Part shown: one piece after another, positions 33,766-42,396 of the stretch
How the letters are laid out: each line of letters starts with the position of its first letter
Position numbering within the stretch: position 1 is the first letter of the stretch
NCBI GenBank assembly: GCA_902806085.1
Contig: CADCVH010000053.1
Span: 19,683-83,682 of the forward strand
Direction of reading: 5' to 3'
DNA from: an uncultured Rubrobacteraceae bacterium
Lineage (GTDB): Bacteria; Actinomycetota; Rubrobacteria; Rubrobacterales; Rubrobacteraceae
DNA: 64,000 nt
Notes under the pieces: model-generated
What the model was told of the DNA's origin: nothing
The model's database searches: none
The model's input: the letters and a program-made list of their open reading frames with translations, nothing else
Program-made: the position numbers and the translations under genes

Positions 33766-34761
33766 TTACTCGAAGACGCGGTACGGTTTTTCGAGGTCCT
33801 CCTGCGTGGCGGACGAGTTGGCGAGCACCCACTCGTCGCTGAAGACCTTGGAGACGTAGTTGCGCCCGGTGTCCGGCAGCAACACGACGACGACGGCGCC
33901 TTCGGGGAGTTCCCTGGCGGCCCTCACCGCGCCGACGGCGGCCATCCCGCACGAGCCGCCGACGAAGAGGCCCTCCTCGGACATCAGGCGCCGGGTCATG
34001 AGGAACGACTCGCGGTCGTCCACCTGCACGACCCTGTTCACGACCGACCCGTCGTGGTTGCCGGGGTAGAAGTCCTCCCCGACGCCCTCGACGGCGTAGG
34101 AGTGGATGTTGTCCGGGTCGGAGAAGATGGAGCCCTCCGGGTCCACGCCCACGACTTCCACGTCCGGGTTCTGCTCTTTGAGGTACCTGCCGGTTCCGGT
34201 GATGGTGCCGCAGGTGCCCATGCCGGCGACGAAGTGGGTGATGCGGCCCGCCGTCTGGCGCCAGAGCTCCGGGCCGGTCGTCTCGTAGTGGGCCAGCGGG
34301 TTGGCCGGGTTATCGTACTGGCCGGGCTTGTAGCCGCCCGGGATCTCGTCGGCCAGGCGCTCGGCGACCTTGTAGTAGCTCTCCGGGTCGTCCGGCGGGG
34401 CGCTCGGCGTAACGACGACCTCTGCACCCATCGCCTTCAACAGGTCCTGCTTCTCCCGGCTCGCCTTCTCCGGCATCACGCAGATGCACCTGTAGCCCTT
34501 CACCGCCGCCGCGAGCGCGAGCCCGGCCCCCGTGTTCCCGCTCGTCGGCTCGACGACGGTCCCGCCGGGCTTCAAGAGCCCCCGCTCCTCGGCGACCTCC
34601 AGCATCTTCAGGGCGGGCCTGTCCTTCACCGAACCCCCGGGGTTCAGGTACTCGACCTTGGCGAGGAGTGTCGCCCTTATTCCTTCCCCCTGCTCCACCC
34701 GTCCGAGCCGCACGAGCGGCGTCTCTCCTACGACTTCCAGCACGTTCTCGTAAAACCGCAT
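33766..34761 (-). CDS. cbs: Cystathionine beta-synthase (catalytic core only)
   Basis: A 331-residue PLP enzyme. The PLP lysine is in NPGGSVKDRPALK, the PLP-phosphate loop in TSGNTGAGLALA, and GYRCICVMPEKASREK plus the long segment from IPGGYKPGQYDNPANPLAHY are of the cystathionine-synthase rather than the CysK type. There is no C-terminal Bateman pair. It joins homocysteine and serine. The ATG at 34761 has GGAG upstream; an ATG at 34776 is possible. The open frame continues to 35814 only as antisense to the hydrolase gene. First gene of the operon. Confidence 0.85.
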   Translation of the reverse strand: MRFYENVLEVVGETPLVRLGRVEQGEGIRATLLAKVEYLNPGGSVKDRPALKMLEVAEERGLLKPGGTVVEPTSGNTGAGLALAAAVKGYRCICVMPEKASREKQDLLKAMGAEVVVTPSAPPDDPESYYKVAERLADEIPGGYKPGQYDNPANPLAHYETTGPELWRQTAGRITHFVAGMGTCGTITGTGRYLKEQNPDVEVVGVDPEGSIFSDPDNIHSYAVEGVGEDFYPGNHDGSVVNRVVQVDDRESFLMTRRLMSEEGLFVGGSCGMAAVGAVRAARELPEGAVVVVLLPDTGRNYVSKVFSDEWVLANSSATQEDLEKPYRVFE

Positions 34762-34813
34762 CCGCTCCGTCTCCATGCCGGTAATGTACCATCCGGCTTC
34801 GTCCGGGCGCCTG

Positions 34814-34819
34814 TATAAT
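34814..34819 (+). promoter_or_regulatory. Consensus -10 box of a leaderless promoter
   Basis: A perfect TATAAT ends 8 nt before the ATG at 34828, with no Shine-Dalgarno between. Confidence 0.6.
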
Positions 34820-34827
34820 CCCCACCC

Positions 34828-35766
34828 ATGGAAGCCCTCTGGAGGAGCGAGCGCGTCCCCGGGGACGTCGGGATCTCCATAAACCGCGCCGGAGACGGGC
34901 CGGACCCCGTCGTCTGCCTCCACGGCATCACGGCCCAGCACCGCGCCTTCACCCCGGCCGCCAGGCACGCGGGCCCCGCCCGCGGGCTCGTCGGCGTGGA
35001 CCTCCGCGGGCGCGGCGACTCGGACAAACCCGACTCCGGCTACGGCCTCGAAGCCCACGCGGGGGATGCGATCCGGGTCCTCGACCACCTCGGCCTCGAT
35101 GACGCCGTACTGGTAGGCCACTCCATGGGCGCCTTCGTCGCCCTCAAGGCCGCCCTGATATACCCGCACCGCGTCCGCGCCCTCGTCCTGCTGGACGGCG
35201 GCTGGCCCCGCGTCGAGGTCCCCCCCCAAGAAGAGATGACCGAAGAGCAAAGACGCGAGGCCGAGGCCATCCGCGAGGGCCTCGCGAGGGCCTTCTCCCG
35301 CCTGGAGATGGTCTTCGAAACGCCCGACGACTACCTGGGCTTCTGGTTCCCGGACGGGAACCTCACGATGGCAGACCTCCCGCCCGACCTCGCCGACTAC
35401 TACCGCTACGACCTGCAACCCGTCGAGGGCGGCCACAACCCGAAGTGCTCCACGGCCGCCGCCAAAGAGGACTCGCCCGCCGTCACCAGAACGAGCCCCA
35501 CCGCCGAAGAGATGCGCGCCGTCGGATGCCCCGTGGCCCTCGTCCGGGCCTCCGAGGGCTTCTTCCCCGGCAGCAGGCCGCTGATACCGGACGCGACGCG
35601 CGACGTCATGGCCGAAGCGCTGGACCTCCGATCGGAGATGGTCCTCCCCGGGGCCAACCACTACACGATGCTGTGGACCCCGTACACCCGGCAGTGGGCC
35701 GACCTTCTCCTTTCGGATGGGTGGTACCGCCAAGGACGCACGCCTGAAGTTCGTGGGCCCGGCTGA
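34828..35766 (+). CDS. Alpha/beta hydrolase
   Basis: A 312-residue soluble alpha/beta-fold hydrolase. VCLHGITAQHRAF forms the oxyanion region, DLRGRGDSDKP is the typical strand, GHSMGAF carries the nucleophile (Ser99), and GANHYTML holds the histidine; the acid is probably in LVRASEG or nearby. Substrate unknown; esterase or lactonase activity is plausible. The mRNA looks leaderless. Divergent from the transsulfuration operon. Confidence 0.88.
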   Translation: MEALWRSERVPGDVGISINRAGDGPDPVVCLHGITAQHRAFTPAARHAGPARGLVGVDLRGRGDSDKPDSGYGLEAHAGDAIRVLDHLGLDDAVLVGHSMGAFVALKAALIYPHRVRALVLLDGGWPRVEVPPQEEMTEEQRREAEAIREGLARAFSRLEMVFETPDDYLGFWFPDGNLTMADLPPDLADYYRYDLQPVEGGHNPKCSTAAAKEDSPAVTRTSPTAEEMRAVGCPVALVRASEGFFPGSRPLIPDATRDVMAEALDLRSEMVLPGANHYTMLWTPYTRQWADLLLSDGWYRQGRTPEVRGPG

Positions 35767-35877
35767 GCATAGTTCGTGCTTACCCTCGACCGGCGAGGGC
35801 CCGGCCCGGCTCACGGGGATCCCCGAACAACCCTACGCCCCGACGTTGGCAACGCGCCCTCGGATTGCGGGTGGGTG

Positions 35878-36552
35878 CTAGCCGCGCAGGTAGGCAAGCA
35901 CCGCCAACACGCGACGGTGGTCGGCCTCGCCCTGGGAGAGCCCGAGCTTGCCGAAGATGCTCTTTACGTGCTTCTCGACGGCCCCCCCTGTGACGAAGAG
36001 CGCCTTCGCTATGGCCCCGTTGGTGCGGCCCTCGGCGACGAGGGCGAGGACCTCGCCCTCGCGGGGGGTGAGTGAGGCGAGGCCCTCGTTGTGCCTCCTG
36101 CGGGCCAGGAGTTGGCCCACCACCTCGGGGTCGAGCACGGTGCCGCCCGAGCCGACCGACTCTAGCGCCGAGACGAACTCGGCGACGTCGGCCACGCGGT
36201 CCTTGAGCAGGTAGCCCGTGCCCTCCATCCCGGACTCCAAGAGCTCCCTGCCGTAGCGCTCCTCGACGTACTGCGAGAGCACCAGCACCGCGAGGCCGGG
36301 GGCACGCCTCCTCGCCTCCAGGGCGGCCTTGAGGCCCTCGTCCCTGAAGCCCGGCGGCATGCGCACGTCCACGACCGCCACGTCGGGGGGGTGCTCCTCG
36401 ATGGCGCTCAAGAACCCCGGTCCGTCGCTCGCCTCGGCGATGACCCGGTGGCCCGCGTCGGTTATGAGGCGCGCGATGCCCGCCCGCAAGAGGCCAGAGT
36501 CCTCGGCGATGGCGACCCTCAAGGGGTCCTTTTTGGGGGTGTCCTCATTCAT
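35878..36552 (-). CDS. NarL/LuxR-type response regulator
   Basis: A 224-residue regulator: receiver domain (about 11-130) with acidic pocket AIAEDSG and phospho-acceptor Asp in VVDVRMP, then a LuxR HTH (about 155-215; LTPREGEVLALVAEGRTNGAIAK). It overlaps the histidine kinase gene by 8 bp and is its partner. Targets are not visible; the downstream flank is convergent with a hydrolase gene. Conventional start ATGAATGAG at 36552. Confidence 0.93.
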   Translation of the reverse strand: MNEDTPKKDPLRVAIAEDSGLLRAGIARLITDAGHRVIAEASDGPGFLSAIEEHPPDVAVVDVRMPPGFRDEGLKAALEARRRAPGLAVLVLSQYVEERYGRELLESGMEGTGYLLKDRVADVAEFVSALESVGSGGTVLDPEVVGQLLARRRHNEGLASLTPREGEVLALVAEGRTNGAIAKALFVTGGAVEKHVKSIFGKLGLSQGEADHRRVLAVLAYLRG

Positions 36553-37921
36553 CGTCCCGGCCTCCCCTCGGGCCTCCCCACGGCAGCTCCGCGCGCACCC
36601 TGGTCGGGCCGCCTATCGGGCTCTCGACCGTCAGGCGCCCGTCGAGGACCAGCGCGCGGTCGGCCAGTCCTTTGAGGCCCGTGCCGGCCGGATCGGCCCC
36701 GCCCCCGCCGTCGTCCACGACCTCCGCCACGAGGAGGTCCTTCGGGCGCTCCCAGTTCCGCGGGCGCCTCTCCCGGCGCACCAGGACGCGGGCTTCGGAG
36801 GCGCCCGAGTGCTTGGCGACGTTGGCAAGGGCCTCGGCGATCACGAAGTAGGCGGTGATCTCGGCGGCATCCGGGGGCCGTTCGTCGAGCTCGACGTCAA
36901 CCGAGGTGGGCACCGGGGAGCGGTGCGCCAGCGCTGAGACCGCCGCGTCGAGCCCGCGGTCGGTGAGCACCGCCGGGTGGATGCCCCGGATGAGGTCCCG
37001 GATCTCGGCCAGGGCGCGCTTGGCCTCCTCGTGCGCCTCCCTCACCAGCTCCGTAGCCCCCGCCGCATCGGGACCCCCGGCGGCGCCTTTGCCGGGGCCG
37101 TTCTCCAGCTTTTGCCTGGCCATGCCGAGCGCCATCGCCAGGGAGACGAGGCGTTGCTGGGCGCCGTCGTGCAGGTCGCGCTCTATCCTGCGCCGCTCGG
37201 AGATGGCGGCCTCCACCGCCTTGGATCGGCCCTCGGTCAGGACCTCCACCCGCTCGTCCAGCGCCTCGCGCCTGCGGGGGCCGAGCAGGCGCCGGCCCAG
37301 CGAGGCGTGCGCCTGGCTGGCTTGGGCGACCAAGGCCGACGTGGCCGACGCGAGTACGAGGCCGACGAGCGTGACCACCAACGCTTCGGGCAGGCTGTCC
37401 GCCACGAAGGCGCCCGTCGCCGTTACGGCCACGCCGTCGGGGAGCGCCCAGAACCAAAACGGGTAGCTGACCAGGACCGCCGAAAGGGCGAGGAGGAGGA
37501 CGACGACGAGCTCGACCAGGCCGATCGGGAAGAGCAGCAGCAGGTACAGCAGGCCGCGCCACAGCGCGGGGTCCGCCGCCCTCGCCCGCAGGCGGGCCAG
37601 GACCGACCCGCGGGGCAGGGGGCGGTGGGGCGAGGACAGGCGGGTGCCCAGCAACGCGGACAGGCGCCACCGCTCGACGCCGGTGCCCAGGACGCACACC
37701 ACCATGGCCAAGGCGAGGACGGGCAGCCCGACCCAGACGATCGTCAGCGGAAGACCGGCCGCCAGCAGCACGACCAGCACGACGAACCAGAACAGACCGA
37801 GGGGGAAGCTCGAGAGCAAGAAGAGCGTCGAGAGCAGGGCCCGGGGGAGGAGCCGGCCGAGGGGCGTTGCCCCCCGGCCGAAGCCTTCGTCCGCTGCCCC
37901 GGTATCTTCGGCGTGGTTCAT
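36545..37921 (-). CDS. Membrane sensor histidine kinase (HisKA_3)
   Basis: A 458-residue kinase. Two N-terminal blocks of membrane segments (about 30-80 and 125-215) separated by a loop form the sensor. The dimerisation/phospho-acceptor motif RRRIERDLHDGAQQRLVSL is near 243-261, then an HATPase_c domain (about 330-455) with EALANVAKHS and VVDDGGGGADPAGTGLKGL. It phosphorylates the overlapping response regulator. The N-terminal region resembles the 'sensor domain' of actinobacterial kinases but the signal is unknown. Good GGGAAGGG before the ATG. Confidence 0.93.
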   Translation of the reverse strand: MNHAEDTGAADEGFGRGATPLGRLLPRALLSTLFLLSSFPLGLFWFVVLVVLLAAGLPLTIVWVGLPVLALAMVVCVLGTGVERWRLSALLGTRLSSPHRPLPRGSVLARLRARAADPALWRGLLYLLLLFPIGLVELVVVLLLALSAVLVSYPFWFWALPDGVAVTATGAFVADSLPEALVVTLVGLVLASATSALVAQASQAHASLGRRLLGPRRREALDERVEVLTEGRSKAVEAAISERRRIERDLHDGAQQRLVSLAMALGMARQKLENGPGKGAAGGPDAAGATELVREAHEEAKRALAEIRDLIRGIHPAVLTDRGLDAAVSALAHRSPVPTSVDVELDERPPDAAEITAYFVIAEALANVAKHSGASEARVLVRRERRPRNWERPKDLLVAEVVDDGGGGADPAGTGLKGLADRALVLDGRLTVESPIGGPTRVRAELPWGGPRGGRDDE

Positions 37922-37985
37922 GGATTCCCTTCCCTCGCCACAGTCTACCCCGCCCGCCGTGTGCCCGGGCCTCCGCCCCGGGCGC

Positions 37986-40049
37986 TCAGGGCTGGAACCC
38001 GAGCAGGTTGTAGTAGCCGAGCAGCCCGACGAAGGCCAGCGCCGCGAGTGCGACGAGCGAGTAGTGCAGCCGCCCGAAGAGGCCCCAGTACCGGCGCCTC
38101 CACGAGAGTATCGCGTAGACGACCACGCCCACCACGAGGGCGGCTACCAGGTAGGGCAGCGCCAGGACGGCGACCAAGAGGGGCGAGTCGCCGAAGAACA
38201 GGGCCCCCCCCGGGTTCGAGAACACCATCGCCATCCCGGCCACGAAGAACAGGGCGAGGGCGCAGACGGCCCAGGCCAGCGGCCGCGCCAGACGGGCGGC
38301 CTTCGTGTCCCGTTTGGGCTCGCCGTCAGGCTCCCCGTAGAGCTTTCGGTTCCGTCTCTCGTACCGCCGGGAGATCGCCGCCCCGGCCGGCCACGCCAGG
38401 GCCGTGAGCCCGAACACCGCCAGGCTGCCGGCCAGCAGGCCGAGGTGCAGCCTGGCGGACTCGTAAAAGGGCAGCCTTTCGAAGGCGGACGCCGGGTCCG
38501 CGTCGCCGGACAGGTACGTGACGCGGCCCTCGCCGTCCCCGCGGAAGGCCAGGTGCTCGTCGCCCCCCTCCGCCCGGAACAACAGCGGCCCGTCCTGGAC
38601 CCACCGCTGCTCCCCGCCCGCGAGGTCCCCCCGCGACGACACGCCGCTCGTGGTTATGCTGCCGTCCTCGTTGGCCGTCACGCTCGCGGGGCCCAGGAGC
38701 GAGAGCACCTTCTCAAAACCGGTCTCGTTCGAGCGCGTGGAGCGGTAGCCGCCGGCGACGCGCTCGGCGTCCCTTGAGGCCCCTTCGGCGGAGGGTTCGG
38801 CGGCGAGGGCCCGAGGCTCGGGGTAGTAGCGGTCCATAAAGGCCTCCATCAGCTCGTACTCGGCGAAGTCCCCGCCCTCCCCGTAGGAGTTGTAGGCGAC
38901 GAAGATCCCGACGTTCCGCTCGGGCAGCAGGGCGGCCAGCGCGTGGAACCGCAAGAGGTTGCCCCCGTGCCCGATCACGCGCTCGCCGTTTGTGGTCTGC
39001 TCGTAGAAACCGAGGGCCATCCCGTCCAGGCGCGGATCGTTGGAGAACTGCTTGGCGTGCATCTCTTTCGCGGTCGCCCCTTCGAGGATCCTGGCGTCGC
39101 CGTAGCGGCCGTCCTGGAGGTGGGCGATCATGAAGCGCGCCATGTCCGTGGCCGTGGTGCTCACGCTTCCGGCGGGGGCCTCGTCGATGTACTCGAAGGA
39201 TCCGGCGGCGGGCTCGCCGCCTTCGACCTCGTAGCCCGTGGCCAGCCTGTCCTGCAACCCGGGCGCGGGCGGCTGGGCGGCCGTGGTGCTTTTCATGCCC
39301 AAAGGGTCCGTTACGTTCTGCTCGACGTAGCGCTCGAAGGGCATCCCGGACGCCTCCTCCACGACGTGCCCGGCCAGGGACATGCCGTAGTTGGAGTACG
39401 AGGTCACCTCGCCCGGCGGCCTCACGCGCGCCGGCGTGTTCCCGGACAGGTACTCCCCGAGCGGCTCCACGTCCGAGGCGCCGCGCGCGCCGGATCCCGT
39501 AAATATCTGCTCGAAGCCCGCGGTGTGGGTGAGGAGGTGGCGCAGGGTGACGGGCCGCCCGGGATAGGTGTCCGGGATCTCGACGTCGCCGACGTAGGAG
39601 TTCACGTCCCTGTCGAGGTCGAGCTCGCCCTCCTCCACCAGCTGCATCACCGCGGTCGAAGTAAAGAGCTTGCTGGTGGAGGCTATGCGGAAGAGCGTCT
39701 CGTCGGCGACGACGGGCTCCCCCTTCGCGACGTCGGCCTGGCCGTAGCCCTTGGCGAAGAGGATCTCCCCGTCCCTCACCACCGAAACCGTGGCACCGGG
39801 GATTTTGTGGCCCTCGAGCTGCTGCGCGAAGAACCCGTCCAGGAACGCCTCGACCTCCCGTTCGTCGGTCGGGCCGCCGCCCGCCGATGGCCTGGAACCC
39901 GGGGAGTCGGGCGGTGACTGCGCCAGCGCGGGCGAGGCCATTGCCGTCATGGCCGCCACGGCGACCAGGGCGAGGAGCGCCAGGCGCACGCGGGTTGCAC
40001 CCGGCAGTGACGCGCGAGAGCGGGCGGCGTACTCATTGGGGGCTGGCAT
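37986..40049 (-). CDS. Secreted class C beta-lactamase-family serine hydrolase with membrane tail
   Basis: A 687-residue protein. Signal peptide (about 20-43, cut after ALA), a class C serine hydrolase domain (about 70-420) with STSK (Ser124, Lys127), SYSNYG (Tyr-Asn motif) and IGHGGN, then a beta-rich domain (about 440-530) and about five membrane segments in the C-terminal 160 residues. Such proteins cut D-amino-acid peptides or esters; resistance is not implied. AGGAGG precedes the ATG. Its 5' region carries an element also found before the CPBP gene upstream. Confidence 0.88.
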   Translation of the reverse strand: MPAPNEYAARSRASLPGATRVRLALLALVAVAAMTAMASPALAQSPPDSPGSRPSAGGGPTDEREVEAFLDGFFAQQLEGHKIPGATVSVVRDGEILFAKGYGQADVAKGEPVVADETLFRIASTSKLFTSTAVMQLVEEGELDLDRDVNSYVGDVEIPDTYPGRPVTLRHLLTHTAGFEQIFTGSGARGASDVEPLGEYLSGNTPARVRPPGEVTSYSNYGMSLAGHVVEEASGMPFERYVEQNVTDPLGMKSTTAAQPPAPGLQDRLATGYEVEGGEPAAGSFEYIDEAPAGSVSTTATDMARFMIAHLQDGRYGDARILEGATAKEMHAKQFSNDPRLDGMALGFYEQTTNGERVIGHGGNLLRFHALAALLPERNVGIFVAYNSYGEGGDFAEYELMEAFMDRYYPEPRALAAEPSAEGASRDAERVAGGYRSTRSNETGFEKVLSLLGPASVTANEDGSITTSGVSSRGDLAGGEQRWVQDGPLLFRAEGGDEHLAFRGDGEGRVTYLSGDADPASAFERLPFYESARLHLGLLAGSLAVFGLTALAWPAGAAISRRYERRNRKLYGEPDGEPKRDTKAARLARPLAWAVCALALFFVAGMAMVFSNPGGALFFGDSPLLVAVLALPYLVAALVVGVVVYAILSWRRRYWGLFGRLHYSLVALAALAFVGLLGYYNLLGFQP

Positions 40050-40076
40050 GGAGCGGCCTCCTGGTCGTCTGGGTCA

Positions 40077-40108
40077 TTGCTAGCCGTGAACATAGGTCCG
40101 GGGGCGCC
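40077..40108 (-). repeat. Conserved upstream element, copy A
   Basis: This 32-bp stretch upstream of the serine hydrolase gene matches 41209-41240 at 24 positions; all eight differences are transitions. It may be a shared promoter or operator. Confidence 0.5.
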
Positions 40109-40157
40109 AGCGTTCCGGGCCGGCTCCTCGCCGTCCGGCCGCCCTTGGGGTTTGCCT

Positions 40158-41186
40158 TCACGCCTCCCGCACCTCAGGGAGATCGACGCGCGTGCCGGCC
40201 ACCACATGGCCGGCAGGAACACCGCCGGGCTCCTTGCCGGCTCCCTCCTCCGGTTGGTCGTCGTAGGGACCGCCGTAGCCGAGCCCCCCGCGGGTGGCGA
40301 GGGTGAGCACCAGGGCCAGGGCGCCGTAACCGATCACGGCCCCCGTGAGCACGTCCCTTGAGGGGTCCAGCGTGGTGAACGTGGCGGCGAGCAGCAGCGA
40401 CGCGAAGGTGTTGTTGGACGCGTGGATCACTATGGCCAGCGGGAGGCTCTCCCGCGTCCTGTTGAAGACCCAGGTGATGACGACGCTGAGCGTGACGCAC
40501 AGGAGCACGAACAGAAGGACGGTGCGCGGGGTCGCCCCGCCGATGCCCGCCCCCCAGTCGGTCAGGAACAGGGGAAGGTGCCACCCGGCCCACAGCACCG
40601 ACAGGATCAGGGTGCCCAGGAGGGGGCCGTGCTGGCGCTGGTGGCGCACCAGGGCGAAGTCGCGCCACCCCGGCTCCTCCGCGAGCCCGGTGGTGACCAT
40701 CTGGAGTGCTAAGAACGGCAGGTAGACGAGGAACAGCTCGAGCGGCGGGAGGCGCAGGCCGGCGGCAGCCCCTGGCAGCACCAGGGTGCCGGCCACGATG
40801 AGCGCCGGGACGCCCACGAGGGCGAGCGCGTACCACTTCCAGCCGACGCCCCACCTGAACAGCCTCCCCCGCCAGCGGCGGAGGCCCGGCCTCCCCTCGG
40901 CCAGGGCCGTCACCATGAACGCCGCCCCCAACGGCCCGAGGTACGCGCCGAAGAGAATACCGCCCAACTGCCCGGCCAACTCCCCGGTCCCGAGGACCTC
41001 GGGGAAGGGAATGCGAACGACGCCCAGGCCGTACTGGGAGAGCACGTAGGGCAGCCAGGCCAACCAACTCAGGCCGTACGCCAGGGCGTAGAAGCTGACC
41101 AAACTGTGGCGGCCTGCGAACGCGCCCGGGCCACGGGCACGATCCGTCGAACCGTGCCCGGATGCCAGTTTACTCGAGTTTCGCAT
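40158..41186 (-). CDS. CPBP family intramembrane metalloprotease
   Basis: A 342-residue membrane protein with about eight segments. The abortive-infection/CPBP motifs are present: EEPGWRDFAL (the EEx3R motif), WHLPLF and HASNNTFAS. Members cleave membrane peptides, including prenylated CAAX proteins in eukaryotes; bacterial substrates are mostly unknown. The ATG at 41186 has AGGAGG 4 nt upstream; the frame extends upstream but without support. It is in the same direction as the serine hydrolase, 108 bp before it, and both carry the same upstream element. Confidence 0.88.
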   Translation of the reverse strand: MRNSSKLASGHGSTDRARGPGAFAGRHSLVSFYALAYGLSWLAWLPYVLSQYGLGVVRIPFPEVLGTGELAGQLGGILFGAYLGPLGAAFMVTALAEGRPGLRRWRGRLFRWGVGWKWYALALVGVPALIVAGTLVLPGAAAGLRLPPLELFLVYLPFLALQMVTTGLAEEPGWRDFALVRHQRQHGPLLGTLILSVLWAGWHLPLFLTDWGAGIGGATPRTVLLFVLLCVTLSVVITWVFNRTRESLPLAIVIHASNNTFASLLLAATFTTLDPSRDVLTGAVIGYGALALVLTLATRGGLGYGGPYDDQPEEGAGKEPGGVPAGHVVAGTRVDLPEVREA

Positions 41187-41208
41187 GGTTCCTCCTCTCG
41201 TTCGTTTG

Positions 41209-41240
41209 TTGTTGGCCATAAGCGTAGGTTCGGGAGCGCC
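41209..41240 (-). repeat. Conserved upstream element, copy B
   Basis: Second copy of the 32-bp element, 23 bp upstream of the CPBP gene start (41186); see copy A at 40077. Confidence 0.5.
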
Positions 41241-41320
41241 CGCGGCCAATGGGGCGGCCGGGAGACTTGGGCGTAGGGATAACCCCACCCCCGCGTGAGC
41301 GGTGCCGTCCGTCCGCGGTG

Positions 41321-41340
41321 CCGCCGGGACGTCCCGGCGG
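41321..41340. repeat. Perfect 20-bp palindrome
   Basis: CCGCCGGGAC is followed directly by its reverse complement. It can form a strong hairpin or bind a dimer. Confidence 0.7.
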
Positions 41341-41587
41341 TACGTCCCGCAACGGGTCAGTAGGGCCAACCGCAGGGCGTCGAGCCGTGACCGGTCAGAC
41401 GGTCAAACGGGACCATACATCTGGTGTTCCATGGAACGGGAGACCCGAAGGAGAAGCGCATCCCGTTGCGGCTCTCGCCCCGGGCCGATCTTACCGGCGC
41501 GCAAGCGCTCGCAACTTATGCTGGGCTGAGGACGAAGCTGACGGCGCCCGGGAAGGCCCGCGAGATAGCGCGAAGGGAACTTGGGAT

Positions 41588-41609
41588 CCTCGGCCGGCGC
41601 CGGCCGAGG
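41588..41609. repeat. Perfect 22-bp palindrome
   Basis: CCTCGGCCGGC is followed directly by its reverse complement. There is no T-run, so it is not a standard terminator. Confidence 0.7.
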
Positions 41610-41899
41610 CCATGCGGGTCGGGGCGGAAACAAGGGGACGATCCTGGACCACCGCGCGCCGAGGGCTCCCGGGACGCCTTACCCCACAGGACCGCGACCG
41701 GTGCTACGCGCCGCCTCAGGTTAACCGTCGAGACCAGCGGCGATCCGGGACCGCGCATCTTGTTAACAACGGCCCTGGAGGCAGCTACACGATAACGCGG
41801 TAGCCACACGTGACCGGTTGGCTCGAACTCCCGCGCTCGGACGGGTGGGCCGCGCAAACGCCCGGCAGCGCCGCCCACAGAACGCCTGGAGCCTTCCCT

Positions 41900-42382
41900 T
41901 CAGCCTTCCGGCGAGGGGGGCGGCAGCTTCCCGCTGCCTTCTTCGATCTGGCGCCGGATGGACTCCAGGGTGGCGCCCAGAGACTCTTCGAGCGGGTTGC
42001 GGTCCTCGGCCGAGTCTTCCTGGATCTCGCCCTCCACCGACCGCGGGCCGAAGGAGAGGTGGACGGTGACCTCGCTCCGGCCGTCGCCCGCCTCGACGAC
42101 CGTGAGCCAGCCGGAGTAGTCCCGGTCCGTCTCCGCGCCCCAGCGCATCGTGCGGGCGGCTGCGTCAACGTCGAAGTAGCCCTCGCTCTCGAACTCGCCG
42201 CGGTCGGGGATCTCCACGCGCATCTTTACGCGCTCCCCCGGGCTGCCCGCAGCCGCCGGCCCCTCGATGCCGGCGTCTTTTATGGGCGGCAGGTACTTCG
42301 GCAGGTTCTCCACGTCCGAGACCCAGGCGAACACCTCGTTCGCGGGCGCCGCGACGGCCTCCCTCTGCTCGTACTCCTGCAT
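41900..42382 (-). CDS. SRPBCC/polyketide-cyclase-like lipid-binding protein
   Basis: A 160-residue START/SRPBCC fold protein. REAVAAPANEVFAWVSDVENLPKYL opens the helix-grip fold (residues 7-31); YSGWLTVVEAG and EVTVHLSF are core strands and a C-terminal helix (ESLGATLESIRRQIEEG) closes the pocket. It probably binds a hydrophobic ligand. The ATG at 42382 has GGGAGGA upstream. The open frame continues upstream through the next gene, but that part is antisense-like. The partner gene lies 14 bp upstream. Confidence 0.85.
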   Translation of the reverse strand: MQEYEQREAVAAPANEVFAWVSDVENLPKYLPPIKDAGIEGPAAAGSPGERVKMRVEIPDRGEFESEGYFDVDAAARTMRWGAETDRDYSGWLTVVEAGDGRSEVTVHLSFGPRSVEGEIQEDSAEDRNPLEESLGATLESIRRQIEEGSGKLPPPSPEG

Positions 42383-42396
42383 CCGATCCTCCCTCT

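Larger units (their letters stand above)
41187..41899. other. Gene-free interval with two perfect palindromes
   Basis: No frame here has plausible coding composition or a ribosome site: the open frames are Arg/Pro/Gly-rich and lack a recognisable domain. The interval holds the upstream element of the CPBP gene (41209-41240), a perfect 20-bp palindrome and a perfect 22-bp palindrome. It could be a decayed gene or an unrecognised RNA locus. Confidence 0.6.

Noticed and set aside
35783..35799. Terminator between the hydrolase and response regulator genes
   Set aside because: Only a 6-bp stem without a T-run; too weak to call.
34762..35814. Long N-terminal extension of cystathionine beta-synthase
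   Set aside because: This part is antisense to a clear alpha/beta hydrolase gene and has no ribosome site.
41249..41803. Protein-coding gene in the 41.2-41.9 kb interval
   Set aside because: Several open frames overlap on both strands, all Arg/Pro/Gly-rich, none with a ribosome site or domain.
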